A stretch of DNA of 64,000 bases from Lysinibacillus sphaericus OT4b.31 (GTDB lineage Bacteria; Bacillota; Bacilli; Bacillales_A; Planococcaceae). Position numbers and translations under genes: made by a program. Every line of letters starts with the position of its first letter. Within the stretch, counting starts at the first letter, position 1. Where the stretch lies: positions 3,457,705 through 3,521,704 of the forward strand of contig NZ_KB933398.1 in assembly GCF_000392615.1 (NCBI RefSeq). Direction: 5' to 3'. Positions 19,754-29,567 of this stretch are shown piece by piece. The notes beneath the pieces were generated by a model, which was given only the letters and a program-made list of their open reading frames with translations, searched no databases and was not told where the DNA came from.

Positions 19754-20603
19754 GTTGCATGCCGCCTTTCGTATGCATTTTTACAAGCACTGTCACTTGT
19801 TTTCGTAAATCCTTACGATGGAAAATTGCATCAAGTTGTCCATGCTCTAATAAAAATTCTGACGTTTGAAAATCGTTTGGAAGCTTTTCTCTCACTGTTT
19901 CTTCAATCACTCGACGACCAGCAAAGCCAATGAGTGCTTGTGGTTCAGCAATATTAATATCACCGACAGAGGCAAAGCTTGCAGAAACGCCGCCAGTTGT
20001 TGGATGCGTCAAGATGGAAATAAATAACAGACCTTGTTCACTATGGCGCTTTAATGCCACGCTCGTTTTTGCCATCTGCATTAACGATAATACGCCTTCT
20101 TGCATACGTGCACCGCCACTTGCCGTAAAAATAATAAAAGGTAAACGTAATTCCGTTGCTTTTTCAACAGCACGTGTAATTTTTTCTCCAACGACAGAGC
20201 CCATTGAACCCATACGGAAATGGGCATCCATAATCGCTACAACAATTTCTACTCCATCAAGTGTACCAAGGCCAGTCAATACAGCCTCATTTAATCCTGT
20301 TTTTTGTTGATCGGCCGTAATTTTCTCTACATAGGCTGGGAAACCAAGTGGATTACTTGTTTGTAAATGGTCGTCCATTGACACAAATGAACCTTCATCT
20401 AAGAAATACGCTACACGTTCCTGTGCAGTCATTTTAAAATGATGCCCACATTTCGTACAGACTTTATGATGCTTTTCTAATTCTTTCGTAAGCTGGATAT
20501 GACGGCATTCTGGACACTTTGTCATGAGTCCTTCTGGAAATGCCTTTTCCTGTCCATCCTGTTTCTTTTTTCGGTTTCCACTAAATAAATCGCGTATTGC
20601 CAT
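19746..20603 (-). CDS. accD: Acetyl-CoA carboxylase carboxyltransferase beta subunit
   Basis: 285 residues. The N-terminal four-cysteine zinc ribbon is intact ([12 protein letters not shown]...CTKCGHHF, about residues 31-53). The crotonase core has [26 protein letters not shown] and [19 protein letters not shown]. It is followed by accA with an eight-base overlap and preceded by a GntR-family regulator 30 bases upstream. In B. subtilis a malic enzyme gene occupies the place of the regulator, so control of malonyl-CoA supply may differ here. Confidence 0.97.
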   Translation of the reverse strand: MAIRDLFSGNRKKKQDGQEKAFPEGLMTKCPECRHIQLTKELEKHHKVCTKCGHHFKMTAQERVAYFLDEGSFVSMDDHLQTSNPLGFPAYVEKITADQQKTGLNEAVLTGLGTLDGVEIVVAIMDAHFRMGSMGSVVGEKITRAVEKATELRLPFIIFTASGGARMQEGVLSLMQMAKTSVALKRHSEQGLLFISILTHPTTGGVSASFASVGDINIAEPQALIGFAGRRVIEETVREKLPNDFQTSEFLLEHGQLDAIFHRKDLRKQVTVLVKMHTKGGMQHV

Positions 20604-20633
20604 GTCTGACTCCCCCTTTGTTGTCTAAATGCT

Positions 20634-21266
20634 TTATACAGTACCCATCCACTGTTCGTAAGCTTGTAATGCCTCTTTTTCATAACCAAGCTGCATCGAT
20701 TTCAACATTGTTTGAATGATTATTTTTTCTTCTTCTGTTGAGTTTCGATTTAAACGGTCACCGTCATAAGCTGCTAATTGAAACCAGATTTTTAGTGCAA
20801 GGCGATTGCCTGTCGTAATTAATAACTCTCGTAAAATATCCCGACAATTTACCGACCCTTCTATTTCTAGTTTCACAAAGAAACTGTCCCACACTGGTAA
20901 TGTTCGCAGAATCTCTGTACAACTTATTACGCGGATAGCTTCCTTTTCATGAATTTGTCGCGTGAATTCGACATCTTTTTTTGATTTTTCATCTTCTAAT
21001 ATAAACATCGACAAGACTTCTACGAGCTGATGCTTATGTGTTGAGGCAAGAAAAGTACCTCCACCATGTCTCGTTTCAATGAGTCCAAGCAATTCTAAAC
21101 TCCGAAGCGCCTCTCTCACAGAGGAGCGGCCGACCCCTAGACGCTCAGAAAGAACTCGTTCAGAAGGTAGCTTCTCTCCAGCTTGAATTTTCTCCAAGTG
21201 AATAAGCTGACGCAACTGCTGAACGATTTCTAAAAACACTTTCTTTTGTTCGGTTTGTTTATCCAT
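20634..21266 (-). CDS. GntR-family (FadR subfamily) regulator upstream of accDA
   Basis: 210 residues. The N-terminal winged helix shows the GntR signature GEKLPSERVLSERLGVGRSSVREALRSLELLGLIETRHGGGTF; the C-terminal helical part (about 85-205) looks like an FCD ligand domain shortened relative to typical members. Directly upstream lies a perfect 23-bp palindrome with the FadR-type core TGGTCnnACCA (21286-21308), so the protein very likely autoregulates and, since accD follows 30 bases later, controls carboxyltransferase. The ligand is unknown; an organic acid or acyl-CoA is an inference from subfamily and context. Confidence 0.88.
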   Translation of the reverse strand: MDKQTEQKKVFLEIVQQLRQLIHLEKIQAGEKLPSERVLSERLGVGRSSVREALRSLELLGLIETRHGGGTFLASTHKHQLVEVLSMFILEDEKSKKDVEFTRQIHEKEAIRVISCTEILRTLPVWDSFFVKLEIEGSVNCRDILRELLITTGNRLALKIWFQLAAYDGDRLNRNSTEEEKIIIQTMLKSMQLGYEKEALQAYEQWMGTV

Positions 21267-21285
21267 ACGATTAACTCCCCTATCA

Positions 21286-21308
21286 AAAAAGTGGTCTGAC
21301 CACTTTTT
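21286..21308. promoter_or_regulatory. Operator palindrome of the GntR regulator
   Basis: AAAAAGTGGTC-T-GACCACTTTTT is a perfect 23-bp dyad lying 20 bases before the regulator start and covering the ribosome-proximal leader. Its core TGGTCTGACCA fits the FadR-subfamily consensus TGGTnnnACCA. Confidence 0.8.
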
Positions 21309-21353
21309 AACGTTGACTCTAGCTTACAAAATAACTGTATAAATGTAAAGAAA

Positions 21354-21378
21354 AAACTGCATAGAGTTTATGCAGTTT
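21354..21378 (-). terminator. Rho-independent terminator of dnaE
   Basis: AAACTGCATA pairs with TATGCAGTTT; six T then CTTT follow on the minus strand, 19 bases after dnaE. Confidence 0.85.
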
Positions 21379-21396
21379 CTAAAATCTTGTTTAATT

Positions 21397-24300
21397 TCAT
21401 ATTTTTTTCGTCGTTTGCGCATGTTTTGCTTTCACTTGAGGCTTGCCAAACCGCAGTTCCAGCGATCCTTCAATGTATAACAATTCATCTTCTAATAACA
21501 TTTCCTCGACTAACTGAAACACCTGAGGAAATAATGTCACAGAAACCATACCGAATTCATCTTGGAGTTGAACAAAAGCCATTTGCTCACCTTTTTTTGT
21601 GCGGATTTTCTTCACTTCTTCAACCAGGCCAATCATTTTTACATACGTGCCCTCACGCATACTTTTCAGCTCACGGCACGTAGCATTCACATCACTCCAA
21701 AATACTCTTTCCTCAGAGACAGGGTGTGCTGTTATATAAAAGCCTAGACTTTCTTTCTCATGCTGCAGCTTTTCCTTTTGCGACATGACTTGTGCCTCCA
21801 TATACTTCGGCTTACCGAATTCAAAAGTTGTAGCTGTTTCAAGATCGATATCCTCTGTTGGGCGTAAGAGTTCTGCCTGCTTCAAAGCTGCCTCTAAAGT
21901 TGTCAGCAACACCGCACGATCCTTCCCTAAATAATCCAGTGCTCCAGCGAAAATTAAAGACTCCATCACTTTCGGTTTAAAGTGCTGTGCACTTAAAGCA
22001 ACAGCCATATCAAATAAATTATGAAAGGCATCTTGATTTGTTTTTCTCAAAGCTACTACCTTCTCTAAAAACGGTTGTGGCACACCTTTAACGCCCGATA
22101 AACTATAGCGAATACCATCATTTTCGACAGTAAAGAACTTTGTGCTCCGCTGCAAGGAAGGTGGGTAAAATGGAATGCCTTTTTCCTTCGCTTCAGCGAC
22201 AAGCTGCTGTATTTTTTCGGCATTACCTGTCGCATTCGATAATAAAGCCGCATAAAAACTTTTCGGGAAATGTGCCTTTAAATAGGCCATATGATAAGAG
22301 ATTATACTATAGGCTACCGCGTGACTTTTCGGAAAACCATAGTCCGCAAAGCGTACAATTAACGCATACACCTCTTCTGCAATGTTTATAGCAAAACCTT
22401 GCTTCATCGCTCCACTGACAAATGCAGCACGTTGCTCCTCTAGTACCTCGCGCTTTTTCTTACTAACCGCACGACGTAGTAAATCAGCCTGCCCCATCGT
22501 AAAACCAGCCATGACAGAAGCAATGCGCATAATTTGTTCCTGGTAGACAATAACACCAAACGTCTCTTTCAAAATTGGTTCCAGTGTCGGATGTGGCATA
22601 ATGACAGGCTCTTTCCCCGCTTTTCGTCGTGCATAGATAGGTATAAAATCCATCGGTCCTGGACGATAAAGTGCGTTAACAGCGACAATATCTAAAAAAT
22701 GCGTTGGGTGAATATCACGTAATGCTTGCTTCATCCCTTCAGACTCTAATTGGAAAATCCCGACTGTATCGCCACTTTGTAGTACTTGGAATGTCTTTTC
22801 ATCTTGCAACGGGATAAGTTCGAATTCAATCCATGGCCCTCCCGCTTTATAAATTGACCAACGTATTTGCTCTAATATAGTTAAATTGCGTAAGCCTAAA
22901 AAGTCCATTTTCACAAGTCCGCTCGCCTCGACGTCTCCCATTGGCCATTGGGTTAAATAAATATCGTCATGCCCCTTTTCAATCGGTACGGTATTTACTA
23001 ACGGTGTTGGTGATAACACAATTCCAGCCGCATGTGTAGAAGAATTTCTAGGTAAGCCCTCTAGTTTTAACGACACTTCATACCATTGACGATGGTATTC
23101 ACTTTCAGCTAGCCAGCCTTGGAAATTTTGTGATTCTGTTATTGCTCTTTGTAACGTCATCCCTGGTTTATTAGGAATCATTTTTGAAATTTTTTCTAAT
23201 GTTTCTGCCTCAAAACCAAAAACACGAGCGACATCTCTGGCAACAGCTTTTGCAGACAAAGTACCAAAGGTAATGATTTGCGCTACATTTGCCTTACCAT
23301 ATTTTTGTGCAACGTATTGAATAACTGTTTGCCTTTTACTATCGACAAAATCAATATCTATATCAGGTAATGTAACTCGTTCAGGGTTTAAAAAACGTTC
23401 AAATAATAAACCATATTCAAGAGGATCAACACGGGTAATGGATAAGCTAAAAGCGACAAGTGAACTTGCCGATGACCCACGCCCTGGTCCTGTTAAAATA
23501 TGATTTTCTTTTGCAAAGCGCATAAAATCAGCAACAATCAAAAAATAATCCGCATAGCCCATCGAACAAATAATATCTAACTCATAATGAAGTCGTTCAC
23601 GATAGGCTGTCGGTATTTCCGACTGCTGAAAGCGTGCAGCAAGTCCCGAAAAAGCTTCTTTAATGAGTAGACTTTCAGCTGTGTCATCACCTGATACAGG
23701 ATATTTCGGCATTTGGACATGTGCCTCTGGGATTTTCGCTATACAGCTAGCGAGCATCAATGCACTTGCTTCAAGCCATTGTGGACGATCGACAAACCAT
23801 GCACGCCACTCTTCCCTCGTTGGTGCAAAATGCCACTGTAAGTGAGCTGTTAGCATTGTGTCACTGAGCTTTTCCCCCTGTTCAATGGCTCTAGCAACCT
23901 CAAAGGCAAAGTGATCTTCAGGGCGTAAAAAATAGCTGTCCTGTGCGGCAACGATCCTTACGTTTTCAGCCTCACACCATAACGAAATAGCCGTTTCCCT
24001 TTCCGAAACAACACCTGCTGGTCTTGCAATACCTATAAAAAATCGCTCTGCAAAGACAAGATGGAGGGCACTTGCGACCACAGTCCATTCCTCTAGCTCT
24101 GTTGAGTGACCTGAAGAAAACATTGCTAAACAGCCCGCCGAATAGCCTTCAAGCCATTTCCATGGTAAGACCTCGTTTTCTTTAATAGAAACGGCACTAC
24201 TAATCTTTAATAGATGTTGGTAGCCTTCTTGTGTCTGTGCATACAAAACAACTGGAATTACAGTTTCCTGCCACTGCACATTCACCGTTAGCCCTAATAC

Positions 24301-24480
24301 AGCATGAATATTGGCCTGCTGCATTGCTTTACAAAAAGGCAAAAGCCCGTACAATTTCGAATTGACGATTGCACAGGCCTGTGTATTCTGCTCTTGTAAA
24401 AAAGGGATCAATTGCTCAAGTCGAATCGTACTTTTCAATAAATCCGCGCTCGTATGCATTTGTGTATACACGTGTGTCAA
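21397..24480 (-). CDS. dnaE: DNA polymerase III alpha subunit DnaE
   Basis: Error-prone/lagging-strand replicative polymerase of Gram-positives. 1027 residues, somewhat shorter than the roughly 1,100 of B. subtilis DnaE. The N-terminal PHP domain is strongly degraded: where active PHP domains have a metal-binding TDH-type segment this one has CAIVNSKLYGLL. The palm is intact with GPGRGSSASSLVAFSL and catalytic PDIDIDFVDSKR, then the thumb/fingers (HAAGIVLS, YRPGPMDFIP, YQEQIMRIA), the helix-hairpin-helix (GVKGVPQPFLEKV) and a C-terminal OB fold (FVQLQDEFGMVSVTLFP). nrnA lies 26 bases upstream; the ytrH/ytrI genes found between them in B. subtilis are absent. Confidence 0.95.
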   Translation of the reverse strand: MTHVYTQMHTSADLLKSTIRLEQLIPFLQEQNTQACAIVNSKLYGLLPFCKAMQQANIHAVLGLTVNVQWQETVIPVVLYAQTQEGYQHLLKISSAVSIKENEVLPWKWLEGYSAGCLAMFSSGHSTELEEWTVVASALHLVFAERFFIGIARPAGVVSERETAISLWCEAENVRIVAAQDSYFLRPEDHFAFEVARAIEQGEKLSDTMLTAHLQWHFAPTREEWRAWFVDRPQWLEASALMLASCIAKIPEAHVQMPKYPVSGDDTAESLLIKEAFSGLAARFQQSEIPTAYRERLHYELDIICSMGYADYFLIVADFMRFAKENHILTGPGRGSSASSLVAFSLSITRVDPLEYGLLFERFLNPERVTLPDIDIDFVDSKRQTVIQYVAQKYGKANVAQIITFGTLSAKAVARDVARVFGFEAETLEKISKMIPNKPGMTLQRAITESQNFQGWLAESEYHRQWYEVSLKLEGLPRNSSTHAAGIVLSPTPLVNTVPIEKGHDDIYLTQWPMGDVEASGLVKMDFLGLRNLTILEQIRWSIYKAGGPWIEFELIPLQDEKTFQVLQSGDTVGIFQLESEGMKQALRDIHPTHFLDIVAVNALYRPGPMDFIPIYARRKAGKEPVIMPHPTLEPILKETFGVIVYQEQIMRIASVMAGFTMGQADLLRRAVSKKKREVLEEQRAAFVSGAMKQGFAINIAEEVYALIVRFADYGFPKSHAVAYSIISYHMAYLKAHFPKSFYAALLSNATGNAEKIQQLVAEAKEKGIPFYPPSLQRSTKFFTVENDGIRYSLSGVKGVPQPFLEKVVALRKTNQDAFHNLFDMAVALSAQHFKPKVMESLIFAGALDYLGKDRAVLLTTLEAALKQAELLRPTEDIDLETATTFEFGKPKYMEAQVMSQKEKLQHEKESLGFYITAHPVSEERVFWSDVNATCRELKSMREGTYVKMIGLVEEVKKIRTKKGEQMAFVQLQDEFGMVSVTLFPQVFQLVEEMLLEDELLYIEGSLELRFGKPQVKAKHAQTTKKI

Positions 24481-24506
24481 AAGAATCCCTTCCTCTCATT
24501 CCATTT

Positions 24507-25451
24507 TTATTGATATGCCTGACAGATTTCCTGTAAACGTTTTGTTACACGGTCCGCCTCTTCCCATGAATACGCAGTTGCGCCTGAAGCGAGCGGATGT
24601 CCACCACCATTGAATTCCTTGGCCAATGTATTAATAATAGGTCCTTTTGAACGTAAACGTACTCGAATTTGATCGCCTTCTTCAATAAAGACTACCCATG
24701 CACAAATTCCTTTTACACTTCCAAGACAACCTACTAAAAGTGATGCTTCTGATGGCACAACATTAATATCAGCAAGCAATTCCTTCGTAAGCTTCACAAA
24801 AGCTGCACCATTATCATCCATTTGGAAATGCTGATAAATATAGCCTTGTAAATTTAATAGTTTACGTTCCATTTCATACATACCATCGAAGATTTGATTT
24901 CGATCAAAATCATATGTAATGAGCTCACCAGCAATTTTAAAGGTTTTCACGGTCGTGCTTGGGAATTGGAAACGACCAGTATCACCAACAATTCCACCAA
25001 ATAATAATCTTGCTGCTGCAGCAGATAGCGTCCAGTTAGCTACTTCTTTGCCTTCCTCAAAAAGTTCATAGATCATTTCACTACATGAACTTGCTGTCGT
25101 ATCAACCCACAGTAAGTCCCCATATGCATCGTCATTTGGATGATGATCAATTTTAATGACCATTTTACCTTTCGTATAGCGTTGGTCATCTACTCGTTCA
25201 GTGTTTGCTGTATCCGTAACAATGACTAGTGCATCTGCATATACATCATCTGCAACTTGATCTGGCATTGCTAAAAATGACAGGGATGCATCATGCTCAC
25301 CAACTGCGTATACTTTCTTTTCTGGGTAATTTGCTAAAAGTAACTCCTTTAAGCCAATTTGTGACCCATAAGCATCGGGATCAGGGCGCACATGTCGATG
25401 GATAACGATTGTTTCATATGAAGCAATTGTGTCGATGATTTGTCTTTTCAA
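24507..25451 (-). CDS. nrnA: Bifunctional oligoribonuclease/PAP phosphatase NrnA
   Basis: DHH-family phosphodiesterase that degrades nanoRNA to mononucleotides and removes the 3' phosphate of pAp. 314 residues from a TTG at 25451 with GGGGG eight bases upstream; a longer frame to 25490 would include the ribosome site. Motifs: HRHVRPDPDAYGSQ, TDTANTE, the name-giving KIDHHPND, and C-terminal DHHA1 segment FNGGGHPLASGAT. It lies before dnaE on the same strand and diverges from ytpI. Confidence 0.94.
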   Translation of the reverse strand: MKRQIIDTIASYETIVIHRHVRPDPDAYGSQIGLKELLLANYPEKKVYAVGEHDASLSFLAMPDQVADDVYADALVIVTDTANTERVDDQRYTKGKMVIKIDHHPNDDAYGDLLWVDTTASSCSEMIYELFEEGKEVANWTLSAAAARLLFGGIVGDTGRFQFPSTTVKTFKIAGELITYDFDRNQIFDGMYEMERKLLNLQGYIYQHFQMDDNGAAFVKLTKELLADINVVPSEASLLVGCLGSVKGICAWVVFIEEGDQIRVRLRSKGPIINTLAKEFNGGGHPLASGATAYSWEEADRVTKRLQEICQAYQ

Positions 25452-25541
25452 AATGGTTTCCCCCAAAATGATAGTAATAACCGTTAGCAATTTTCTTAAA
25501 TTATCGTTACAATAATGACTAGTTATGCTAGGAGGTTTACT

Positions 25542-25847
25542 ATGCTCAATTTAATTTTTGTATTTGCGATTATCATAGCGTTTGTATTTTATTTTTATTT
25601 TAAAACAAGACAATTCCGTTCTACTTTACCGATCGCTAAAAACTGGTATAAAAGTAAAGCAAACGTAGGTCTAGGCGCGTTTATCTTATTGTTCGCCTTA
25701 AACCAGGCGTATTTATTCCCTGGTACGTATACCTTTATTATTGTAGCAATTCTTGTCGTTTTAGGCATCTTTGTTGTAATAGAGAATGTTAAAAAGGTCC
25801 GTCACTACGGTCAATACGTTAAAGAAGAATTCCGTATTAACCAATAA
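25542..25847 (+). CDS. ytpI: YtpI-like small membrane protein
   Basis: 101 residues, same size and place as B. subtilis YtpI next to nrnA. Three hydrophobic segments (about 1-20, 38-58 and 62-82) alternate with basic stretches; the tail VKKVRHYGQYVKEEFRINQ is charged and cytoplasmic. Start ATG 25542 is preceded by TAGGAGGTTTAC. No function is known for the family. Confidence 0.88.
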   Translation: MLNLIFVFAIIIAFVFYFYFKTRQFRSTLPIAKNWYKSKANVGLGAFILLFALNQAYLFPGTYTFIIVAILVVLGIFVVIENVKKVRHYGQYVKEEFRINQ

Positions 25848-25940
25848 GTGATAACTTAATCGGACATTAACCGGAGTCTGATTTGTTCTTTGAGTGATGA
25901 CAACGGAAGTTTCAGTAACCGTTAAACTGCATAAAGCCAT

Positions 25941-25981
25941 AAAGGGATGACCTAGTATTTGCGCTAGACCATCCCTTTTTT
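25941..25981 (+). terminator. Rho-independent terminator after ytpI
   Basis: AAAGGGATG and CATCCCTTT, extended by CTAG/CTAG, form a long hairpin followed by six T on the plus strand. It may also slow convergent ytoI transcription. Confidence 0.85.
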
Positions 25982-25987
25982 GTACAC

Positions 25988-27295
25988 TTAACGCTCTAGT
26001 AGCTGGAACATCATCATTGCCTTACCAACAAGTACTTGATGATTAAATACTTCGAAGTCCATTTTAACGAACTTACGACTCATATCTAGAATTCGAGGTT
26101 TAACGGTAAGTGTGCTTTCCATTTGCACGGGCTTAATGAAATAAATCGTCATGTTCTCTGCCACTGCATCTCCACGCTTTCGACGCTTCAATGCAAACGA
26201 ACCAACCTCTGCAAGTAGCGTTGTAAATGCTCCGTAGGAGATCGCCCCATATTGGTTTGTCATTTGTGGTGTCACTTTAAACTCAACGATTAAATTCTCA
26301 TCGCCAAGTACCTTCATTTCATTCTTAACTAAATCATCAATTGTCTCTCCATGCTGTGGCTGTCTTTGTGCAAGTTGTAATGCCTTCAGCACATCTTGAC
26401 GACTAATAACTCCTTGTAAGACGTTATCATCGTTAACAATTGGCAGTAGGTCAATGCCCTCCCAAATCATGCGGTGTCCTGCCGAAGCAACACTCATCTT
26501 CATGGATCCAGCAATTGGATTTTTCGTCATGACCTTTTCAATTAGCTCATCTTCTTCCCTACCTATAACGTCTTTTACCGTTACCATGCCAATTAGCTTA
26601 TTATTCATGGTTACGACAGGGAATGCACCATGCGTCGTACGCTCATTCAGCTTATGGAAATGATGAATCGTTTCATCATTGCGAAGTACTGATGTATCTG
26701 TCATCGGTACATAAATATCCTCAATAAATAATATATCTTTTTTGATTAATTGGTCATAAATTGCGCGGTTAATCATTGTCGCTACGGTAAAAGTATCATA
26801 GCTCGTTGAAATTATCGGTAAATCTAATGAATCTGCCAGCTGTTTGTTAGCCTCCGTTGTATCAAAACCACCTGTGATTAACACAGCAGCACCTGCTCGC
26901 AACGCATTTTCATGTGCTCTTATACGGTTACCTACGATTAGTAAGCTCCCTGCATCTGTATAACGCATCATATCTTCTAATTGCATTGCTCCAATAACAA
27001 ATTTTGTTAATGTTTTATGTAGACCTGTTTTACCACCTAAAACTTGGCCATCTACAATATTAACAATTTCTGCAAAAGTTAATCGCTCAATGTTTTCCTT
27101 CTTTTTCTTTTCAATACGAATCGTTCCGACACGTTCAATGGAGCTCACCAAACGGCGATTTTCGGCTTCCTTAATGGCACGGTATGCCGTTCCTTCACTC
27201 ACTTGCATTTCTTTTGCAATTTGACGTACTGAAATTTTATCGCCCACGGGTAGTGACTCGATATATTGTAAAATCTTCTCATGTTTTGTAGACAA
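25988..27295 (-). CDS. ytoI: YtoI-like CBS-domain regulator
   Basis: 435 residues with a mosaic of domains: N-terminal HTH (about 1-60, KISVRQIAKEMQVSEGTAYRAIKEAE), DRTGG domain (about 75-185), a CBS pair (about 195-310, e.g. PMTDTSVLRNDETIHHFHKL and LLPIVNDDNVLQGVISRQDVLKAL) and a C-terminal hotdog/thioesterase-like domain (about 325-432). CBS pairs usually sense adenine nucleotides. TTG start behind TAGGTGAT. The combination is known for B. subtilis YtoI, whose role is unproven; a nucleotide-responsive regulator is an inference. Confidence 0.9.
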   Translation of the reverse strand: MSTKHEKILQYIESLPVGDKISVRQIAKEMQVSEGTAYRAIKEAENRRLVSSIERVGTIRIEKKKKENIERLTFAEIVNIVDGQVLGGKTGLHKTLTKFVIGAMQLEDMMRYTDAGSLLIVGNRIRAHENALRAGAAVLITGGFDTTEANKQLADSLDLPIISTSYDTFTVATMINRAIYDQLIKKDILFIEDIYVPMTDTSVLRNDETIHHFHKLNERTTHGAFPVVTMNNKLIGMVTVKDVIGREEDELIEKVMTKNPIAGSMKMSVASAGHRMIWEGIDLLPIVNDDNVLQGVISRQDVLKALQLAQRQPQHGETIDDLVKNEMKVLGDENLIVEFKVTPQMTNQYGAISYGAFTTLLAEVGSFALKRRKRGDAVAENMTIYFIKPVQMESTLTVKPRILDMSRKFVKMDFEVFNHQVLVGKAMMMFQLLER

Positions 27296-27448
27296 AATAT
27301 CACCTATTTCTCAAGCAATCAATTCTGCTCTTAGTGTACCATATTTTTTATAAAAATATTGAGTATAAAGTGGTGAAATTGTTGAACTTTGCCCACCGTT
27401 TCAACTACGCACGTGGTGTCAATCTATATAGTACAGCGACGTCACAAA

Positions 27449-28132
27449 TTAGAAACAGTTTACTTTTTCACCGGCTTTTAAAATTTGAACCTCTGCATTT
27501 TGAACTAAATCTGCAAAAATTTGAGGATCTTGTTCGATTGGAGGAAATGTATTGTAATGCACCGGTACGACAATTTTCGGCTTTAAAAACGACACGGCAC
27601 AAGCCGCATCCTCTGGCCCCATTGTAAAATTGTCACCTATTGGTAAAAACGCCACATCAATTGGATGTCTTTCGCCAATCAGTTTCATATCGCTAAATAA
27701 TGCCGTATCACCTGCATGATAGATCGTTATACCTTCGATAAATAGTAAGATTCCAGCTGGCATACCCATATAAATAATTTCATTATTTTCAGTTGTATAG
27801 GAGGAGCCATGGAAAGCTTGTGTAAATTTCACTTTACCGAAATCAAATTCTTTCGCACCGCCAATATGCATTGGATGCGCTTTTACGCCTTGCCATGAAA
27901 TCCAGTTTGCCAGCTCATTTGGTGCAATGACAAGCGCATCTTTTTTTCGTGCAAGCTCTACCGTATCGCCCACATGGTCATTATGTCCATGTGTAAGTAA
28001 AATAATATCCGGTGCTTCCTCAGAAACCTGCAAATCAGTTTGTCCATTTCCATTAATGAAAGGATCAATTAATATCGTCTTACCATTTGATTGAATTTTG
28101 ACAACAGAATGTCCATGATAACTTATTTCCAT
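27449..28132 (-). CDS. ytkL: UPF0173 metal-dependent hydrolase (YtkL-like)
   Basis: Metallo-beta-lactamase fold hydrolase of 227 residues. The metal site is plain: [12 protein letters not shown] (HxHxDH), followed by His in FHGSSYT, Asp in [11 protein letters not shown] and His in [10 protein letters not shown]. Substrate unknown. Start ATG behind AAGGAGGAATGAC. It diverges from the prolidase gene. Matches the B. subtilis ytkL family by length and motifs. Confidence 0.92.
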   Translation of the reverse strand: MEISYHGHSVVKIQSNGKTILIDPFINGNGQTDLQVSEEAPDIILLTHGHNDHVGDTVELARKKDALVIAPNELANWISWQGVKAHPMHIGGAKEFDFGKVKFTQAFHGSSYTTENNEIIYMGMPAGILLFIEGITIYHAGDTALFSDMKLIGERHPIDVAFLPIGDNFTMGPEDAACAVSFLKPKIVVPVHYNTFPPIEQDPQIFADLVQNAEVQILKAGEKVNCF

Positions 28133-28258
28133 TTGTCATTCCTCCTTGCATTACATTTTTTGCTTCATCATATTAATTCGCTACCCATGCGCTTTTTCCC
28201 TTTTTTTGATATGCTTGTACAGGATAAAACTATAGAGAAATATGAGGAGGAAATGATA

Positions 28259-29347
28259 ATGTCGAAGGTTGAGGAAATTCAAAATTATTTACAACAAAAT
28301 CAAATTGATGCTGCTTTTGTAACGACACCAGATAATGTTTTTTACGTTTCAGGTTTTAAAAGCAATCCCCATGAAAGATTACTAGGTGTGATGATTTTTA
28401 AAGAGTCGGAGCCCTTTTTAATTTGTCCTCAAATGGAGATGCCAGATGCAAAGGATGCCGGTTGGCCATATGAAGTAATTGGTCACCAAGATACGGAAAA
28501 TGCTATGGAAATACTTGCTCAAGCTATCAAAGCTCGAAATGGAGATCCATCTACATGTGCAATTGAAAAATCGCAGCTCATAGTAGAACGTTTAGAAGCT
28601 TTACAGCATTCATTTCCACAGGCAAGTTTTGTTCGCCTTGACGAGCAAATTAATGCAATGCGCGTTATCAAAGATGAAGATGAGTTAGATAAATTAAGAA
28701 AAGCTGCTGAACTAGCAGATTATGCTATTGAAGTTGGCTGCAAAGAGATTGCTGAAGGTAAAACAGAAATGGAGATTTTAACTGCCATTGAAAGTGCGAT
28801 TCAAGAAAAGGGTTGTAAGATGGCCTTTGAAACAATGGTATTAAGTGGCCCTAAAACTGCTTCCCCTCACGGTAAACCAGGTGCCCGCAAAGTAGAAAAA
28901 GGCGATATGGTATTATTCGACCTTGGTGTTATTTACGAGGGGTATTGCTCTGATATTACACGTACTGTTTCTTTTGGCCAACCTACGGATGCACAGAAGG
29001 AAATATATAATGCAGTACTAGCAGCTAATAACAATGCGATTGCAGCCGTAAAACCAGGTGTTCGCGCAATGGACTTAGATAAAATTGCACGTGATACCAT
29101 TACTGACGCTGGCTACGGACAATATTTTACGCATCGTCTAGGTCATGGACTTGGCATTTCTGTACACGAATTCCCTTCTGTTACAGGTGCTAACGATATG
29201 ACGATGGAGCAAGGTATGGTATTCACTATTGAGCCAGGTATTTACAAGTCTGATGTAACAGGTGTTCGCATCGAAGACGATGTCGTTGTCACAAATGATG
29301 GCGTAGAAGTGCTAACAAAATTCCCAAAAGAATTAATTGTTCTGTAG
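28259..29347 (+). CDS. M24-family Xaa-Pro dipeptidase/aminopeptidase
   Basis: Cleaves peptides with proline at the second position. 362 residues from ATG 28259 (GAGGAGG eight bases upstream). An N-terminal creatinase-type domain (about 1-125) is followed by the pita-bread catalytic domain with all five metal ligands in view: Asp in VLFDLGVIYEGYCSDITRT (two Asp), His in HRLGHGLGISVHE, Glu in FTIEPGIY and Glu in GVRIEDDVVV. Resembles PepQ/YkvY-type enzymes; exact specificity (dipeptidase or aminopeptidase) cannot be told. Confidence 0.92.
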   Translation: MSKVEEIQNYLQQNQIDAAFVTTPDNVFYVSGFKSNPHERLLGVMIFKESEPFLICPQMEMPDAKDAGWPYEVIGHQDTENAMEILAQAIKARNGDPSTCAIEKSQLIVERLEALQHSFPQASFVRLDEQINAMRVIKDEDELDKLRKAAELADYAIEVGCKEIAEGKTEMEILTAIESAIQEKGCKMAFETMVLSGPKTASPHGKPGARKVEKGDMVLFDLGVIYEGYCSDITRTVSFGQPTDAQKEIYNAVLAANNNAIAAVKPGVRAMDLDKIARDTITDAGYGQYFTHRLGHGLGISVHEFPSVTGANDMTMEQGMVFTIEPGIYKSDVTGVRIEDDVVVTNDGVEVLTKFPKELIVL

Positions 29348-29460
29348 CGTATAATTTTAATGGCAATGTCATAAAGAATAATTGATTTATGAAGCGCGAC
29401 AGGACGTAGGGCTGTTGATGGGGCTTTACCTTCAACTTAAGTTAATGCCGATAAAACAAA

Positions 29461-29500
29461 TAAAGGAAGCATCCATTTGCCAATGGTGCTTCCCTTTTTA
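29461..29500 (+). terminator. Rho-independent terminator after the prolidase gene
   Basis: GGAAGCA...CCAT pairs with ATGG...TGCTTCC and is followed by five T. It lies about 115 bases after the stop; the intervening stretch holds no gene that I can see. Confidence 0.8.
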
Positions 29501-29567
29501 TGTTATACAAAAAGTCCACATGTTAAGAGCTGGAGACGCTAGTTCCACCGCTTAACTGCCACTTTAA

